From an uncultured Jannaschia sp. (GTDB lineage: Bacteria > Pseudomonadota > Alphaproteobacteria > Rhodobacterales > Rhodobacteraceae): a stretch of 64,000 nt of DNA. How positions within the stretch are numbered: the first letter of the stretch is position 1; every line of letters begins with the position of its first letter. Below, piece by piece: positions 20,682 through 29,500 of this stretch. The stretch is from the NCBI GenBank assembly GCA_947494145.1, contig CANLTZ010000001.1:1-64000 (forward strand), in the 5' to 3' direction. The notes under the pieces were generated by a model. That model was not told the origin of the DNA, searched no databases, and saw only the letters and a program-made list of their open reading frames with translations. The translations under genes and the position numbers were made by a program.

Positions 20682-21848
20682 ATGGCAGATGACACACGCA
20701 CACTTCTTGTCGGCACGACCAAAGGCGCGTTCCTGCTGTCAGGCGGGGCCGACGCCGACGGATGGCAGGTTACTGGCCCCCATTGCGATGGCTGGCCCAT
20801 CAACCACATGGTCGGTGACCCGGACGGGGGCACGATCTGGGCTGCGGGCGGCGACGATTGGACGGGGGCGGGCATCTGGCGCTCCGACGATGGCGGCGAG
20901 ACCTGGGCCCTCACGCGCCTGACGAGAGGAACCAGGGACGATTGGGCCGCCAATGACCCGGACTTCGCGAACCTCATCGGCTGGACGGACGACCCACTGC
21001 CCTTCGGCGATACGTTTTCCCAAGTCTGGTCGCTCAACTTCGCCCACGGCACGCTCCATGCTGGCACCAAACCCGCGGGGCTTCTGCGAAGCATCGATGG
21101 CGGCCAAAGCTGGGATAAGGTCGACAGCCTCACCAACCATCCCTCCGCCGACAGCTGGAACCCCGGCGCCGCTGGACTGACCCTGCACACCATCGTTGCG
21201 GACCCGCAGGACGCCGCCAAACTTTGGGTCGGTATTTCTGCCGCCGGCGTCTTCGCCACCGAAGATAGCGGCGCCACCTGGGAAAGGCGCAACCGCCTGT
21301 CCAACGCGGATGCCTGCGGCCACCACGACCACCCCGCCGCACCCCGCGACGGCGAAACCGGCCATTGCGTCCACAACATGATGCGCGCCCCTGGCCCCGG
21401 TGATTTGCTCTATCAGCAAAACCACCACGGCGTCTGGCGCTCAGGCGATGGCGGCCGCTCCTGGGACGACATCACGCCCGGCCTGCCATCCACCTTCGGC
21501 TTCCCCATTCGCGTTCATCCCCGCGACCCCGAGACGCTCTGGACCATCCCGCTGAACGGAGACAGCGCAGGCCGCTACCCGCCCGATGCCGCCGCCGCCG
21601 TTTGGCGATCCCGCGATGGCGGACGGACCTGGAAAGACATGCGCGCGGGCCTGCCGCAAACGGCCTGTTTCTTCACGGTACTTCGCCAAGCCATGGCCGG
21701 AGATATCCGCGACCCGGCCGGTGTCTATTTCGGGACCAATTCGGGGTCGGTTTTTGCCAGCTTGGACGAAGGCGAGAAATGGCAGGAAGTGGCGCGTCAT
21801 CTGCCGACGGTCTTGGCGGTGGAGGCGTTTGATCGGGTGCTGCACTAA
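20682..21848 (+). CDS. BNR/YCF48-like beta-propeller (WD40/YVTN-like) protein
   Basis: A 388-residue cytoplasmic-looking beta-propeller with repeated sialidase-type Asp boxes: GIWRSDDGGETWAL, GLLRSIDGGQSWDKV, GVFATEDSGATWERR, GVWRSGDGGRSWDDI, AVWRSRDGGRTWKDM and a final SGSVFASLDEGEKWQEV. The six-plus blades suggest a six- or seven-bladed propeller. It lacks a signal peptide. Function unknown (often named exo-alpha-sialidase family without evidence). ATG 20682 has GGGGGAG upstream. The gene lies between inverted MITE copies A and B. Confidence 0.8.
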   Translation: MADDTRTLLVGTTKGAFLLSGGADADGWQVTGPHCDGWPINHMVGDPDGGTIWAAGGDDWTGAGIWRSDDGGETWALTRLTRGTRDDWAANDPDFANLIGWTDDPLPFGDTFSQVWSLNFAHGTLHAGTKPAGLLRSIDGGQSWDKVDSLTNHPSADSWNPGAAGLTLHTIVADPQDAAKLWVGISAAGVFATEDSGATWERRNRLSNADACGHHDHPAAPRDGETGHCVHNMMRAPGPGDLLYQQNHHGVWRSGDGGRSWDDITPGLPSTFGFPIRVHPRDPETLWTIPLNGDSAGRYPPDAAAAVWRSRDGGRTWKDMRAGLPQTACFFTVLRQAMAGDIRDPAGVYFGTNSGSVFASLDEGEKWQEVARHLPTVLAVEAFDRVLH

Positions 21849-21855
21849 TGTGCGA

Positions 21856-21908
21856 AGGCTGGGGGGCCAGCCCCCCAGACCCCCCGGAGTATTTCGGCCA
21901 GGATGAAG
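21856..21908 (+). repeat. GC-hairpin/GGAGTATTT intergenic repeat, copy 1
   Basis: An 8-bp perfect stem (CTGGGGGG/CCCCCCAG, 21859-21878) is followed by CCCCCGGAGTATTTCGGCCA and GGATGAAG. The same hairpin-plus-box unit recurs at 51165-51209, 55376-55440 and, inverted, 62733-62784. Placed just after a stop codon, it may also terminate transcription. Confidence 0.75.
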
Positions 21909-21956
21909 AATGCTCAGGGGGCGATCTTTGAGGGTTTTGACATTGGTCGCCGAAGA

Positions 21957-22072
21957 TAAAGCGGTTTTCGGAGAACCTGAATCAGCATTTCCCAAAAACG
22001 TCCTGTCATCGCATTGATGGTGCGACGTTTCTCAAAAAGCCAGTGCTTCAGGTTTTTCGAGAACCGCTATAG
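21957..22072 (-). repeat. 116-bp palindromic MITE-like element, copy B (inverted)
   Basis: The reverse complement aligns along its whole length with copy A, with scattered substitutions and the same ends (CTATAGCGGTTCTCGAAAAA). A and B therefore flank the propeller gene as an inverted pair about 1.5 kb apart. The 140 bp between B and trpS is AT-rich and holds nothing recognised. Confidence 0.8.
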
Positions 22073-22213
22073 TCCTGCGTCTTTGAAGCTGATTGTCGTC
22101 CCAGGCGTAGCCGTTGGCCGACGCTCTATAGCAACCCTCGCGAGGTGTGAGGCGACAGATTCTCTAAAATATTTAAATATCAAATAGATAATGGGCGTTT
22201 TCCGAGATCTGCG

Positions 22214-23227
22214 TCAGCGAACCATGCCCACAATGTCGTAGGTCTGTTCCAGGATCGGCACCGTGATTTCCCGTGCGCGTTCGGCGCCGCGGGCCAAGAT
22301 GCGGTCGATTTCGGCCGGGTCGGCCATCAGGCGCGACATCTCGGATGAGATCGGGGCCAGTTTGGCCACGGCCAAGTCGGCCAAATCCTGTTTGAAGTAG
22401 CCAAACAGGGCGCCTTCCTTTTCTGCCAGCACGTCATCGACGGACCGATCCGACAGGGCCGCGTAGATGTTCACCAAGTTGCGTGCATCGGGCCGATCTT
22501 CCAGGCCCGTCGCGCTGCCAGGCAGCGGGTCGGGGTCGGTCTTGGCCTTTTTGAACTTCTTGGCGATCGTGTCTGCGTCGTCGGTCAAGTTGATGCGCGA
22601 AGCATCCACCGGGTCCGACTTGGACATCTTCTTCGTCCCGTCACGCAGCGACATGATGCGGGTCGCGGGCCCCTCGATCACAGGCTCGGTCATGGGAAAG
22701 AACTCAACCCCGTAATCGTGGTTGAACTTCGCGGCGATGTCGCGCGTCAGCTCCAGATGCTGCTTCTGGTCGTCGCCCACCGGCACGTGGGTCGCATGAT
22801 ACAACAGAATATCCGCCGCCATCAGCGCCGGATAGGCGAACAGGCCCAGCGATGCGGCTTCCGCGTTCTTGCCGGACTTGTCCTTCCACTGAGTCATGCG
22901 CCCCATCCAGCCCATGCGGGCCACGCAGTTGAACACCCAGGCAAGCTGCGCGTGTTCTGGCACTTGGGATTGGTTGATCAGGATGGACTTTTCCGGGTCG
23001 ATCCCGGCGGCCAGGAAACCTGCGCAAAGCTCCCGCGTGTTGTGGCGCAGGACGTCGGGCTTCTGCGGCACCGTGATGGCGTGCAGATCGACCATGCAGA
23101 AGACCGTCTCATGGGTGCCCGCCTCCTGCATGGCGACGAACTTGACCATTGCGCCCAGGTAATTGCCCAGCGTCAGCCCGCCCGAAGGTTGGATGCCGGA
23201 AAAGACACGGGGGGTGAATTTGGCCAT
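22214..23227 (-). CDS. trpS: Tryptophanyl-tRNA synthetase
   Basis: A 337-residue class Ic synthetase charging tRNA-Trp. The HIGH-equivalent motif region is [10 protein letters not shown] at 14-23 and the KMSKS motif ([10 protein letters not shown]) is at about 194-203. Further family motifs: [42 protein letters not shown] 23227 with GGAGG upstream. Confidence 0.96.
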   Translation of the reverse strand: MAKFTPRVFSGIQPSGGLTLGNYLGAMVKFVAMQEAGTHETVFCMVDLHAITVPQKPDVLRHNTRELCAGFLAAGIDPEKSILINQSQVPEHAQLAWVFNCVARMGWMGRMTQWKDKSGKNAEAASLGLFAYPALMAADILLYHATHVPVGDDQKQHLELTRDIAAKFNHDYGVEFFPMTEPVIEGPATRIMSLRDGTKKMSKSDPVDASRINLTDDADTIAKKFKKAKTDPDPLPGSATGLEDRPDARNLVNIYAALSDRSVDDVLAEKEGALFGYFKQDLADLAVAKLAPISSEMSRLMADPAEIDRILARGAERAREITVPILEQTYDIVGMVR

Positions 23228-23266
23228 CGGGGCCTCCGGTGGGTGTGGCCATGGGGTGGGCATGGC

Positions 23267-23385
23267 CTGCGGTAATTCTTAACGAAACCTGAACCATCCC
23301 CCGGTGCGAGACGCGCGCGTTCAACGCCATATCCGCGCGCATTTTCCGGAGATTCCGATTGCAGATTTTCCAAAAACCGCTGTAG
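23267..23385 (+). repeat. MITE-like element, copy C (diverged)
   Basis: From GCGGTAATTCTTAACGAAAC to TTTTCCAAAAACCGCTGTAG this aligns along the full length with copy A but with many substitutions. It occupies most of the 197-nt divergent promoter region between trpS and the rhomboid gene. Confidence 0.65.
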
Positions 23386-23424
23386 CCAGCCCCGGAACCC
23401 CCGTCAACGCGAGGCCGTCGATCC

Positions 23425-24126
23425 ATGTCCTTCCGCGGCGCCCCGAGCCACCAGAGCCCCTTCAACCCCTTGCCACCCCTCGTCGTGGCCTTGGCGGTCA
23501 TCATCATCGGGATCGAGTTGGCTTTCCAGGCCGGGGCGGCTGGCTGGATCGGCGGGCGGGAGGCCGTGGGCTGGCGCCTGACTGCCATCCGCGACTGGGC
23601 GGTGCTGGACGTGGTGTTCCACTGGATGTTGGAGACCGGCCAATTCCCGGCGCGAGAAATGGCCCGCTGGCTGACCTACCCGCTGATCCATGGCGGTTTC
23701 GGGCACGCTGTCTTCGCAGCCGTCTTCGTCTTGGCCTTCGGTAACGTGACGGCCCCGTCGCTTCCCGGCTGGCGGCAGCTTGTCCTGTTTTTCTTACCGG
23801 CGCTGGCGGGGGCACTTGTCTATGTCATCCTATTCGGCAGCCAGGTGCCGCTTATCGGCGGCTATCCCGGGGGTTTCGGCATGATCGGCGCCTTTGTCTA
23901 TCTGACGCGTCTGGGTCTGACACCCGCAGACCCGTCGCGCGCCTTTCTGCTGATCGGGTTTCTGCTGGCCATCCAGCCGGTCTTCGGTGTGCTGACGGGC
24001 GCAGGGTTGAGTTGGGTGCCCAGTTGGGTGGCCGAGGCGACTGGGGCTGCCATTGGATACGGCCTGGCGGTGCTTCTCTTCCCTGGCGGTATGGCCCGGC
24101 TTATGGCGCGTATCCGCAGACCTTGA
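23425..24126 (+). CDS. Rhomboid family membrane protein, catalytic residues lost
   Basis: A 233-residue polytopic membrane protein with the rhomboid layout: a large loop after the first segment (WLTYPLIHGGFGHAVFAA), AFGNV, and a Gly-rich fourth segment followed by IGAFVYL. In rhomboid proteases this fourth segment has GxSG; here it is G146-Y-P-G149, so the nucleophilic serine is replaced by proline. The partner histidine of the sixth segment also has no counterpart (VAEATGAAIGYG, E204 in its place). It is likely a non-catalytic rhomboid (pseudoprotease). Convergent with murJ. Confidence 0.85.
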   Translation: MSFRGAPSHQSPFNPLPPLVVALAVIIIGIELAFQAGAAGWIGGREAVGWRLTAIRDWAVLDVVFHWMLETGQFPAREMARWLTYPLIHGGFGHAVFAAVFVLAFGNVTAPSLPGWRQLVLFFLPALAGALVYVILFGSQVPLIGGYPGGFGMIGAFVYLTRLGLTPADPSRAFLLIGFLLAIQPVFGVLTGAGLSWVPSWVAEATGAAIGYGLAVLLFPGGMARLMARIRRP

Positions 24127-24133
24127 ATCGGGG

Positions 24134-24159
24134 CGGATGTTTCGCATGCGAAACATCCG
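24134..24159. promoter_or_regulatory. Perfect 26-bp palindrome (parS-like)
   Basis: A 13+13 perfect palindrome whose core reads TGTTTCGCATGCGAAACA. It sits 8 nt after the rhomboid stop codon. A related palindrome lies 43 nt further on. The half-site TGTTTCGC resembles the chromosomal parS half-site TGTTTCAC, with two extra central bases. Confidence 0.7.
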
Positions 24160-24189
24160 AAGCGGACCTTTAACCTACTGTTAGTAAAT

Positions 24190-24207
24190 TGTTTCGCGTG
24201 CGAAACA
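24190..24207. promoter_or_regulatory. Second palindrome with the same half-sites
   Basis: TGTTTCGC-GT-GCGAAACA: the same 8-bp half-sites as the palindrome at 24134-24159, with a different 2-bp centre. It ends directly against the murJ stop codon (24208-24210), so both palindromes lie between two convergent genes. Confidence 0.7.
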
Positions 24208-25770
24208 TTACCGACGCAGCGCGCCCCGCAGATCGCGCAATCGAACCGCCCCCAGAAGCTGACCCGCCGCAAAGTAGGACACGATCCCGAGTAATACCAA
24301 ACCGGCCAGCGCCAGCGCCCGCCAAGGCCCCGCAAAAAGCGGGCCAAGCCCGATCATGGCGACCCAAAGCACAAACCCCATGACCGCCGCCGCCAGCAGG
24401 ATGCGCCAGGACCGCGTCCGGGCCCTTGCATCCAGTCGCGCGACCTCTCCCATCCGTCGCGCGCCGCGCCACAGCAGCCAGACCATGGCCCAAGCCGCGA
24501 GCGTGGTGCCAAGGGCCGCCGCAGGCCAGCCGATGAACGGCGCAAGCCCGATGGCGATGGCCGCGTTCACCACCAGCGACACCAGCGCAAACCGCAGCGG
24601 CGACCGCGTGTCCTCGCGCGCGAAGTAGAGCGGCTGTAGCACCTTTTGCAGCACGAAGGCTGGCAGACCCACCGCGTAGATCATCAGCGCCAGCGCCGTC
24701 ATGGCCGTGTCATCCGCGCCGAAGGCGCCCCGTTCAAACAGCACCGAGACCAGCGGCAGCGGCACCACCATGAGCGCCACGGCCGACGGGATCGTCAGCA
24801 GCCAGGAAAACTCGAACGCGCGCGAATAGGCCTCCTGCTGGCCTGTGCGGTCCTCGGCCCGGACGCGGCGGGACAGGTCGGGCAACAGCACCACACCGAT
24901 GGCGATGCCCACGATGCCCAGCGGCAACTGATAAAGCCTGTCGGCGAAGGCGAGCCACGCGACGGCCCCCTGTTCGGTATGGCTGGCCACTTGCCGCCCC
25001 ACCAGCAGGTTCACCTGCACCACGCCGCCCGCAAGCGCCGCCGGGGCAGCGATGACCAGAAGACGTTTCAGGTCGGGCGTCAGCCTCGGCAGGTGGCGGG
25101 GGAACAGCCGGTGCCCGGCGCGCGCCGCCGCCCACCAGACGAAGGCCAATTGCGCCACACCCCCGACGGGCACAGCCCAGACGAGTGCTTTGCCATAGAT
25201 CAATTCCGGCACGGGGGTCGCCATGGGTAGCAGGCCCGGGAATTGCCAGACAAGCACCATGGCCGTGATCAAGGCCACGTTCAGAAGCGCGGGCGCCGCC
25301 GCCGCTGCAAGGAAGCGGCGGTTCGAATTGAGGACGCCTGAGATCAGGGCCGCCAGTGAAATCAACAGGATATAGGGAAATGCGATACGCCCATAGATGA
25401 CCGTCAGGCTGAAGCGCGCATCGTCGGCGAACCCGCTTGCCATGGCGAAGACGAGCGCGGGCATGAAGACGATGCCCAGCACCGAAAAGAGCGTCAGGAT
25501 CAGGACCATCCCCGCTACGGCGTCGCGCGCGAAGGCATCTGCGTCTTCGCCATCGGCTTCGAGCTTTTTGGCGTAAAGCGGCACGAAGGCCATGTTGAAT
25601 GCGCCTTCGGCGAAGAACCGGCGAAACATGTTGGGCAGCGCGAAGGCGATGATGAACGCCTCTGCCGCCAGGCCCGTGCCAAGGAAACGCGCGATCAGGA
25701 TATCGCGCACGAAGCCGAGGATACGGCTGAGCAGCGTCCATGTGCCGACGGTTAGGAAGCCTTTGATCAT
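24208..25770 (-). CDS. murJ: Lipid II flippase MurJ
   Basis: A 520-residue integral membrane protein of the MviN/MurJ family (about 14 segments) that moves lipid II across the inner membrane. Motifs: TVGTWTLLSRILGFVRDI at the N-terminus, FIIAFALPNMFRRFFAEGAF, FPYILLISLAALISGVLN, GVVLLPDLSRRV and ARFALVSL-type segments (LRFALVSLVVNAAIAIGL). In relatives the gene is next to glnD; here an inverted-repeat element and a small secreted-protein gene separate the two. Confidence 0.95.
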   Translation of the reverse strand: MIKGFLTVGTWTLLSRILGFVRDILIARFLGTGLAAEAFIIAFALPNMFRRFFAEGAFNMAFVPLYAKKLEADGEDADAFARDAVAGMVLILTLFSVLGIVFMPALVFAMASGFADDARFSLTVIYGRIAFPYILLISLAALISGVLNSNRRFLAAAAAPALLNVALITAMVLVWQFPGLLPMATPVPELIYGKALVWAVPVGGVAQLAFVWWAAARAGHRLFPRHLPRLTPDLKRLLVIAAPAALAGGVVQVNLLVGRQVASHTEQGAVAWLAFADRLYQLPLGIVGIAIGVVLLPDLSRRVRAEDRTGQQEAYSRAFEFSWLLTIPSAVALMVVPLPLVSVLFERGAFGADDTAMTALALMIYAVGLPAFVLQKVLQPLYFAREDTRSPLRFALVSLVVNAAIAIGLAPFIGWPAAALGTTLAAWAMVWLLWRGARRMGEVARLDARARTRSWRILLAAAVMGFVLWVAMIGLGPLFAGPWRALALAGLVLLGIVSYFAAGQLLGAVRLRDLRGALRR

Positions 25771-25855
25771 GGGGTCGTGCGCCGTGCCATAGGGCCTGTG
25801 TAGAGAGCTTCTGGCAGGGGCGGAAGCGGGTTGTGGTCAAGGACCGGTTTGAGCC

Positions 25856-26024
25856 GATTGCGTTGAAAAACTCCTCACCACCTTGGCAAAGTTCGAAATC
25901 AGCGAACGATGTTCTCATACACGCGAACTCTGCGCTGAAAACCAGCGCCAAGCGCCTCTCATTTGGAACAATTTCCCGCGACAGCGGCTCAACCTGCGTT
26001 CTGCCGGAGTTTTTCACCACAATC
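25856..26024. repeat. 169-bp inverted-repeat element (MITE-like)
   Basis: Starts with GATTGCGTTGAAAAACTCC and ends with the complement of GATTGTGGTGAAAAACTCC, so 17 of 19 terminal bases pair. The interior has no intact gene; the minus strand is open and reads like a common Roseobacter mis-annotated fragment. It differs from the 116-bp element. Inserted between murJ and the small secreted-protein gene. Confidence 0.65.
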
Positions 26025-26055
26025 AGCCCGAAGCTGACGAATACATATACCCGAT

Positions 26056-26634
26056 TTAGAGGCGCTTGATATTACCGTTCCGGAGCAAATCAAGGTTATA
26101 CGGGATCGGCTCAATTTCGATGAGAACGCCAAGCTCAGCCAAATAGATCACGGTCTCTTCATCGCCATCACCAGACCAAGCGTATTGCTTTGTTACTTCC
26201 AGATATGCGTATTCGCACTGCCCAATTTTAATCCTTTTCCTTGAGGAAAAATTAATTGTGTACTCTGATTGAAACTCTTCGCCGTCAGAGGTTTCTCCAA
26301 ACTGGATACCACTCAAGCCTGCGCCAGATTCAATTTTTAGAGGTAAATCAAATTTATAATAAAAATCAGAAGAGTAAGACACTTCCTGGCTGTCAAAATC
26401 GTAACCGACGGTTTTCGTCTCTAGCACCAGCTGACTGAAATGCTGCGTGCGATAGAGACTGCCGTCAATGCCATACTCATCGACTTTGACAGTATGTGTA
26501 TCAATCAATTTGTGTTCGCTGTACGCACCAGTCGAGATTTCTATTCTTACCCCTGACTCCAAGTCGCCAGCAGAAGGGCATGCAGCGGCTGCACCGATAG
26601 TCGGAGCCAGTACCATCGCAATCACTAGCCTCAT
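26056..26634 (-). CDS. Small secreted protein, unknown, AT-rich
   Basis: Not recognised. The 192-residue product has a signal peptide (MRLVIAMVLAPTIGAAAACP), cysteines near 19 and about 140, and a beta-rich acidic/aromatic body (YDFDSQEVSYSSDFYYKFDLPLKIESG and similar). Its base composition is clearly more AT-rich than every neighbour (for example around 26330-26380), a sign of recent acquisition. AAAGGAA lies before the ATG. It stands between murJ and glnD next to the 169-bp repeat. Confidence 0.7.
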   Translation of the reverse strand: MRLVIAMVLAPTIGAAAACPSAGDLESGVRIEISTGAYSEHKLIDTHTVKVDEYGIDGSLYRTQHFSQLVLETKTVGYDFDSQEVSYSSDFYYKFDLPLKIESGAGLSGIQFGETSDGEEFQSEYTINFSSRKRIKIGQCEYAYLEVTKQYAWSGDGDEETVIYLAELGVLIEIEPIPYNLDLLRNGNIKRL

Positions 26635-26712
26635 TTAGTGTTCCTTTGACTCTCCAGTGATTTTCATAGTTTCGTTCAGCGGGCAACGGCAGGTTTGTCC
26701 GCGAACAAATCC

Positions 26713-29430
26713 TCACGCCCCCGCCCGCTCCGCCGCGCGGTCAATCGCTGCGCGGAGCTTCTTCTCCAACGCGTCCTGTTTGGCCTTCGACCAGAGCTTC
26801 AGGCCGAACAGGTCCTTGACGTAGAAGCTGTCCACCACCTGGGCGCCGTAGGTCGCGACCACGGCTTGGGCGATGTAGATGTTGGACGCCGCAAGCGCCT
26901 GGGTCAGGTCATACAGCAGGCCGGGGCGGTCGCGGGTGTCGACTTCGATGATCGTGTAGATATCGGAGCCTTCGTTGTCGAAGCTGATATTGGTGGGCAC
27001 GCGGAACTTGCGTTCGCGTTTCTTGATCTCGCGACCCTCCAAAGCGGTGCGGGTGGCGACTTCGCCCAGCAGGATTTTTTCGATCATGCCGCGCAGGCGG
27101 GGCAGGCGGGATGCCTCATAGGGGTGCCCATCGCTGTCTTGCAGCCAGAAAACCGACGTGGCGAGGCCGTCTTTCGACGTATAGGTCCGCGCATCCACGA
27201 TATTGGCGCCCACCAGGCTGAGGGCACCGGCCAGGCGGCTGAAGACGCCCGGATGGTCCTGGCAAGCCATGAGTACGCGGGTGGCGTCGCGGTCTTCGTC
27301 GGCTTCCAACTCGACCCGCACTTCGCCATCTTTCAGATCCCACAGAAGGTTGGCGAAGCGGACTTGTGCGGCGGTGGGGATGCCTTGCCAATAGGGGCCG
27401 TAATGGCGCCCGATTTCGGTGCGCAGCGCGCCTTCGGACCAATCGGGCAGGGCTTCGCGGAACAGCTGCTTGGCCTTCGCCTCGCGGGTTTCGCGGTTCA
27501 CGTCCTCCAGGCCGTTTTCCAACGCCGCCGCCGTGGCACGGTGCAGGGCGCGCAGCATCTGCGCCTTCCAATTGTTCCACACGCCGGGTCCGACACCGCG
27601 GATGTCGCAGACGGTGACCACGGTCAGCAGGTCCAGCCGTTCGCGTGTCTTCACCGCCTTGGCGAAGTCGCGAATGGTGCGCGGGTCGGCGATGTCGCGC
27701 TTCTGGGACATGTCGGACATCAGAAGGTGGTGACGCACGAGCCATTCCACCGTCTCGCATTCCTTGGGCCGCAGCCCCAGTCGCGGCGCCACCATGCGGG
27801 CGATGCGGGCGCCCAGGATGGAGTGGTCTTCGGGCCGCCCCTTGCCGATGTCGTGGAGCAGAAGGGCTACGTAAAGCACCCGCCGATTCACGCCCTTTTC
27901 GAGGATTTCCGAAGACAGTGGCAGGCTTTCCACCAACTCCCCCCGTTCGATCTGCGCGAGGTTGGAAATTACCTGAATCGTATGCTCATCAACGGTATAG
28001 GAATGATACATGTTGAACTGCATCATCGCGACGATGGGCGCGAATTCGGGGATGAAGGCGGACAGGACCTCAAGCTCATTCATGCGGCGCAGCGCCCGTT
28101 CGGGGTTGCCGTGTTTGAGCAGAAGGCCAAGGAACAGCTTGGCCGCCTCGGGGTTGGCGCGCAGGCCACGGTCGATCATGTGGCGGTTGGCCGCGATCAG
28201 GCGCATGGCGTGGGGGTGCAGCAGCAGGCCCGTGCGCAGCGCTTCTTCGAAGATGCGCAGCAGGTTCAGCTTGTCGGCCAGGAAAGCGTCTTCATCGGCA
28301 ATATCGAGCCGGCCCTGGTTTTCGACATAGGGCGCGCGCACCTTCCGGCGCCGCTTGAACAGCGCCATCAGGCCCGGCTTCGCCTTCACGTTGTCGGCTT
28401 CCTGCGCCACCAGAAGGATGCGGGTCAACTCGCCCACCCGGGTCGCGTGGCGGAAATAGGCCTGCATGAAGTGTTCCACGCCCCGCCGTCCCGCATGGTC
28501 GGAATAGCCCATGCGCGCGGCCACCTCGACCTGCATGTCGAACGTCAGCATGTCGGCGGCGCGCCCAGCCAGCAGATGCAGGTGGCAGCGCACACACCAA
28601 AGGAAACGCTCGGCGGCCTCGAAGGCGGTGAATTCCTCCTGCGTGAAGACGCCCAAGCCCACCAGGTCCGAGGCTTCGCGCACGCGGTAGCGGTATTTGG
28701 CGATCCAGTAGAGCGCCTGCAAATCGCGCAGCCCGCCCTTCGCCTCCTTGACGTTGGGTTCCAGGATGTAGCGTTGCCCGCCCTGCTTGCGGTGCCGTTC
28801 GGCCCGTTCCTGCAGCTTGGCTTCGATGAAATCCGAAACCGTCCCGTTGAAGAGGTTCGACCAGAGTTGGTCTGCCAGATCCTGCGCGAGGCTCGCGTCG
28901 CCGCAGATCAGCCGTCGTTCCAGAAGCGCGGTGCGGATGGTGTAGTCCTCGGCGCCCAGCCGCAGGCAGTCGCGGACGGTTCGCGTGGAATGGCCCACTT
29001 TCAGCTTCAGGTCCCAAAGCACGTAGAGCATCGATTCCACGACGCTTTCGACCCAGGGCGTCACCTTCCAGGGCGTCAGGAAAAGCAGGTCCACATCGGA
29101 TTGCGGCGCCATTTCGCCCCGTCCGTAGCCGCCCACGCCGATGATGGCGAAGCGTTCGCCCTCGGTGGGCGTGGGGCAGGGGTGCAGCACCTTTGTCGCC
29201 ACCAACCAGGCGCAATGCACAAGCCTGTCGGTCAGATATGCGTAGGAGCGGGTGACCCGCCTTGCCCGCGTCGGGTCCATGGCGAAGCCCTGGGCGATGG
29301 CCGTGCGCCCGGCTTCCTGTGCGCGGGTCAGGATAGCGGCCGTGGTCCGTCGGATTTCGACCGCGTCGCTGAGATCCGCGATCGCGTCGAGTTCCGACAG
29401 GATGGCGGGCGCATCGAAGATCGCGCCCAA
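26713..29430 (-). CDS. glnD: [Protein-PII] uridylyltransferase GlnD
   Basis: A 905-residue bifunctional nitrogen sensor that uridylylates and de-uridylylates PII proteins in response to glutamine. Nucleotidyltransferase motif GGYGRGEMAPQSDVD at 100-114; central HD domain with LLLHDIGKGRPEDHS; two C-terminal ACT domains (FSRLAGALSLVGANIVDART and RPGLLYDLTQALAASNIYIA regions). The start is uncertain: no ATG or GTG is available in frame; TTG 29430 lacks a good Shine-Dalgarno and an upstream CTG (29442) is possible. Confidence 0.95.
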   Translation of the reverse strand: MGAIFDAPAILSELDAIADLSDAVEIRRTTAAILTRAQEAGRTAIAQGFAMDPTRARRVTRSYAYLTDRLVHCAWLVATKVLHPCPTPTEGERFAIIGVGGYGRGEMAPQSDVDLLFLTPWKVTPWVESVVESMLYVLWDLKLKVGHSTRTVRDCLRLGAEDYTIRTALLERRLICGDASLAQDLADQLWSNLFNGTVSDFIEAKLQERAERHRKQGGQRYILEPNVKEAKGGLRDLQALYWIAKYRYRVREASDLVGLGVFTQEEFTAFEAAERFLWCVRCHLHLLAGRAADMLTFDMQVEVAARMGYSDHAGRRGVEHFMQAYFRHATRVGELTRILLVAQEADNVKAKPGLMALFKRRRKVRAPYVENQGRLDIADEDAFLADKLNLLRIFEEALRTGLLLHPHAMRLIAANRHMIDRGLRANPEAAKLFLGLLLKHGNPERALRRMNELEVLSAFIPEFAPIVAMMQFNMYHSYTVDEHTIQVISNLAQIERGELVESLPLSSEILEKGVNRRVLYVALLLHDIGKGRPEDHSILGARIARMVAPRLGLRPKECETVEWLVRHHLLMSDMSQKRDIADPRTIRDFAKAVKTRERLDLLTVVTVCDIRGVGPGVWNNWKAQMLRALHRATAAALENGLEDVNRETREAKAKQLFREALPDWSEGALRTEIGRHYGPYWQGIPTAAQVRFANLLWDLKDGEVRVELEADEDRDATRVLMACQDHPGVFSRLAGALSLVGANIVDARTYTSKDGLATSVFWLQDSDGHPYEASRLPRLRGMIEKILLGEVATRTALEGREIKKRERKFRVPTNISFDNEGSDIYTIIEVDTRDRPGLLYDLTQALAASNIYIAQAVVATYGAQVVDSFYVKDLFGLKLWSKAKQDALEKKLRAAIDRAAERAGA

Positions 29431-29500
29431 GGGCGCGATCAGCGGTTCAGCCGTGGTCGTGGCGGGAAGGTCCGCCTCGGCAAAGAGGGACGCGTGGGCG

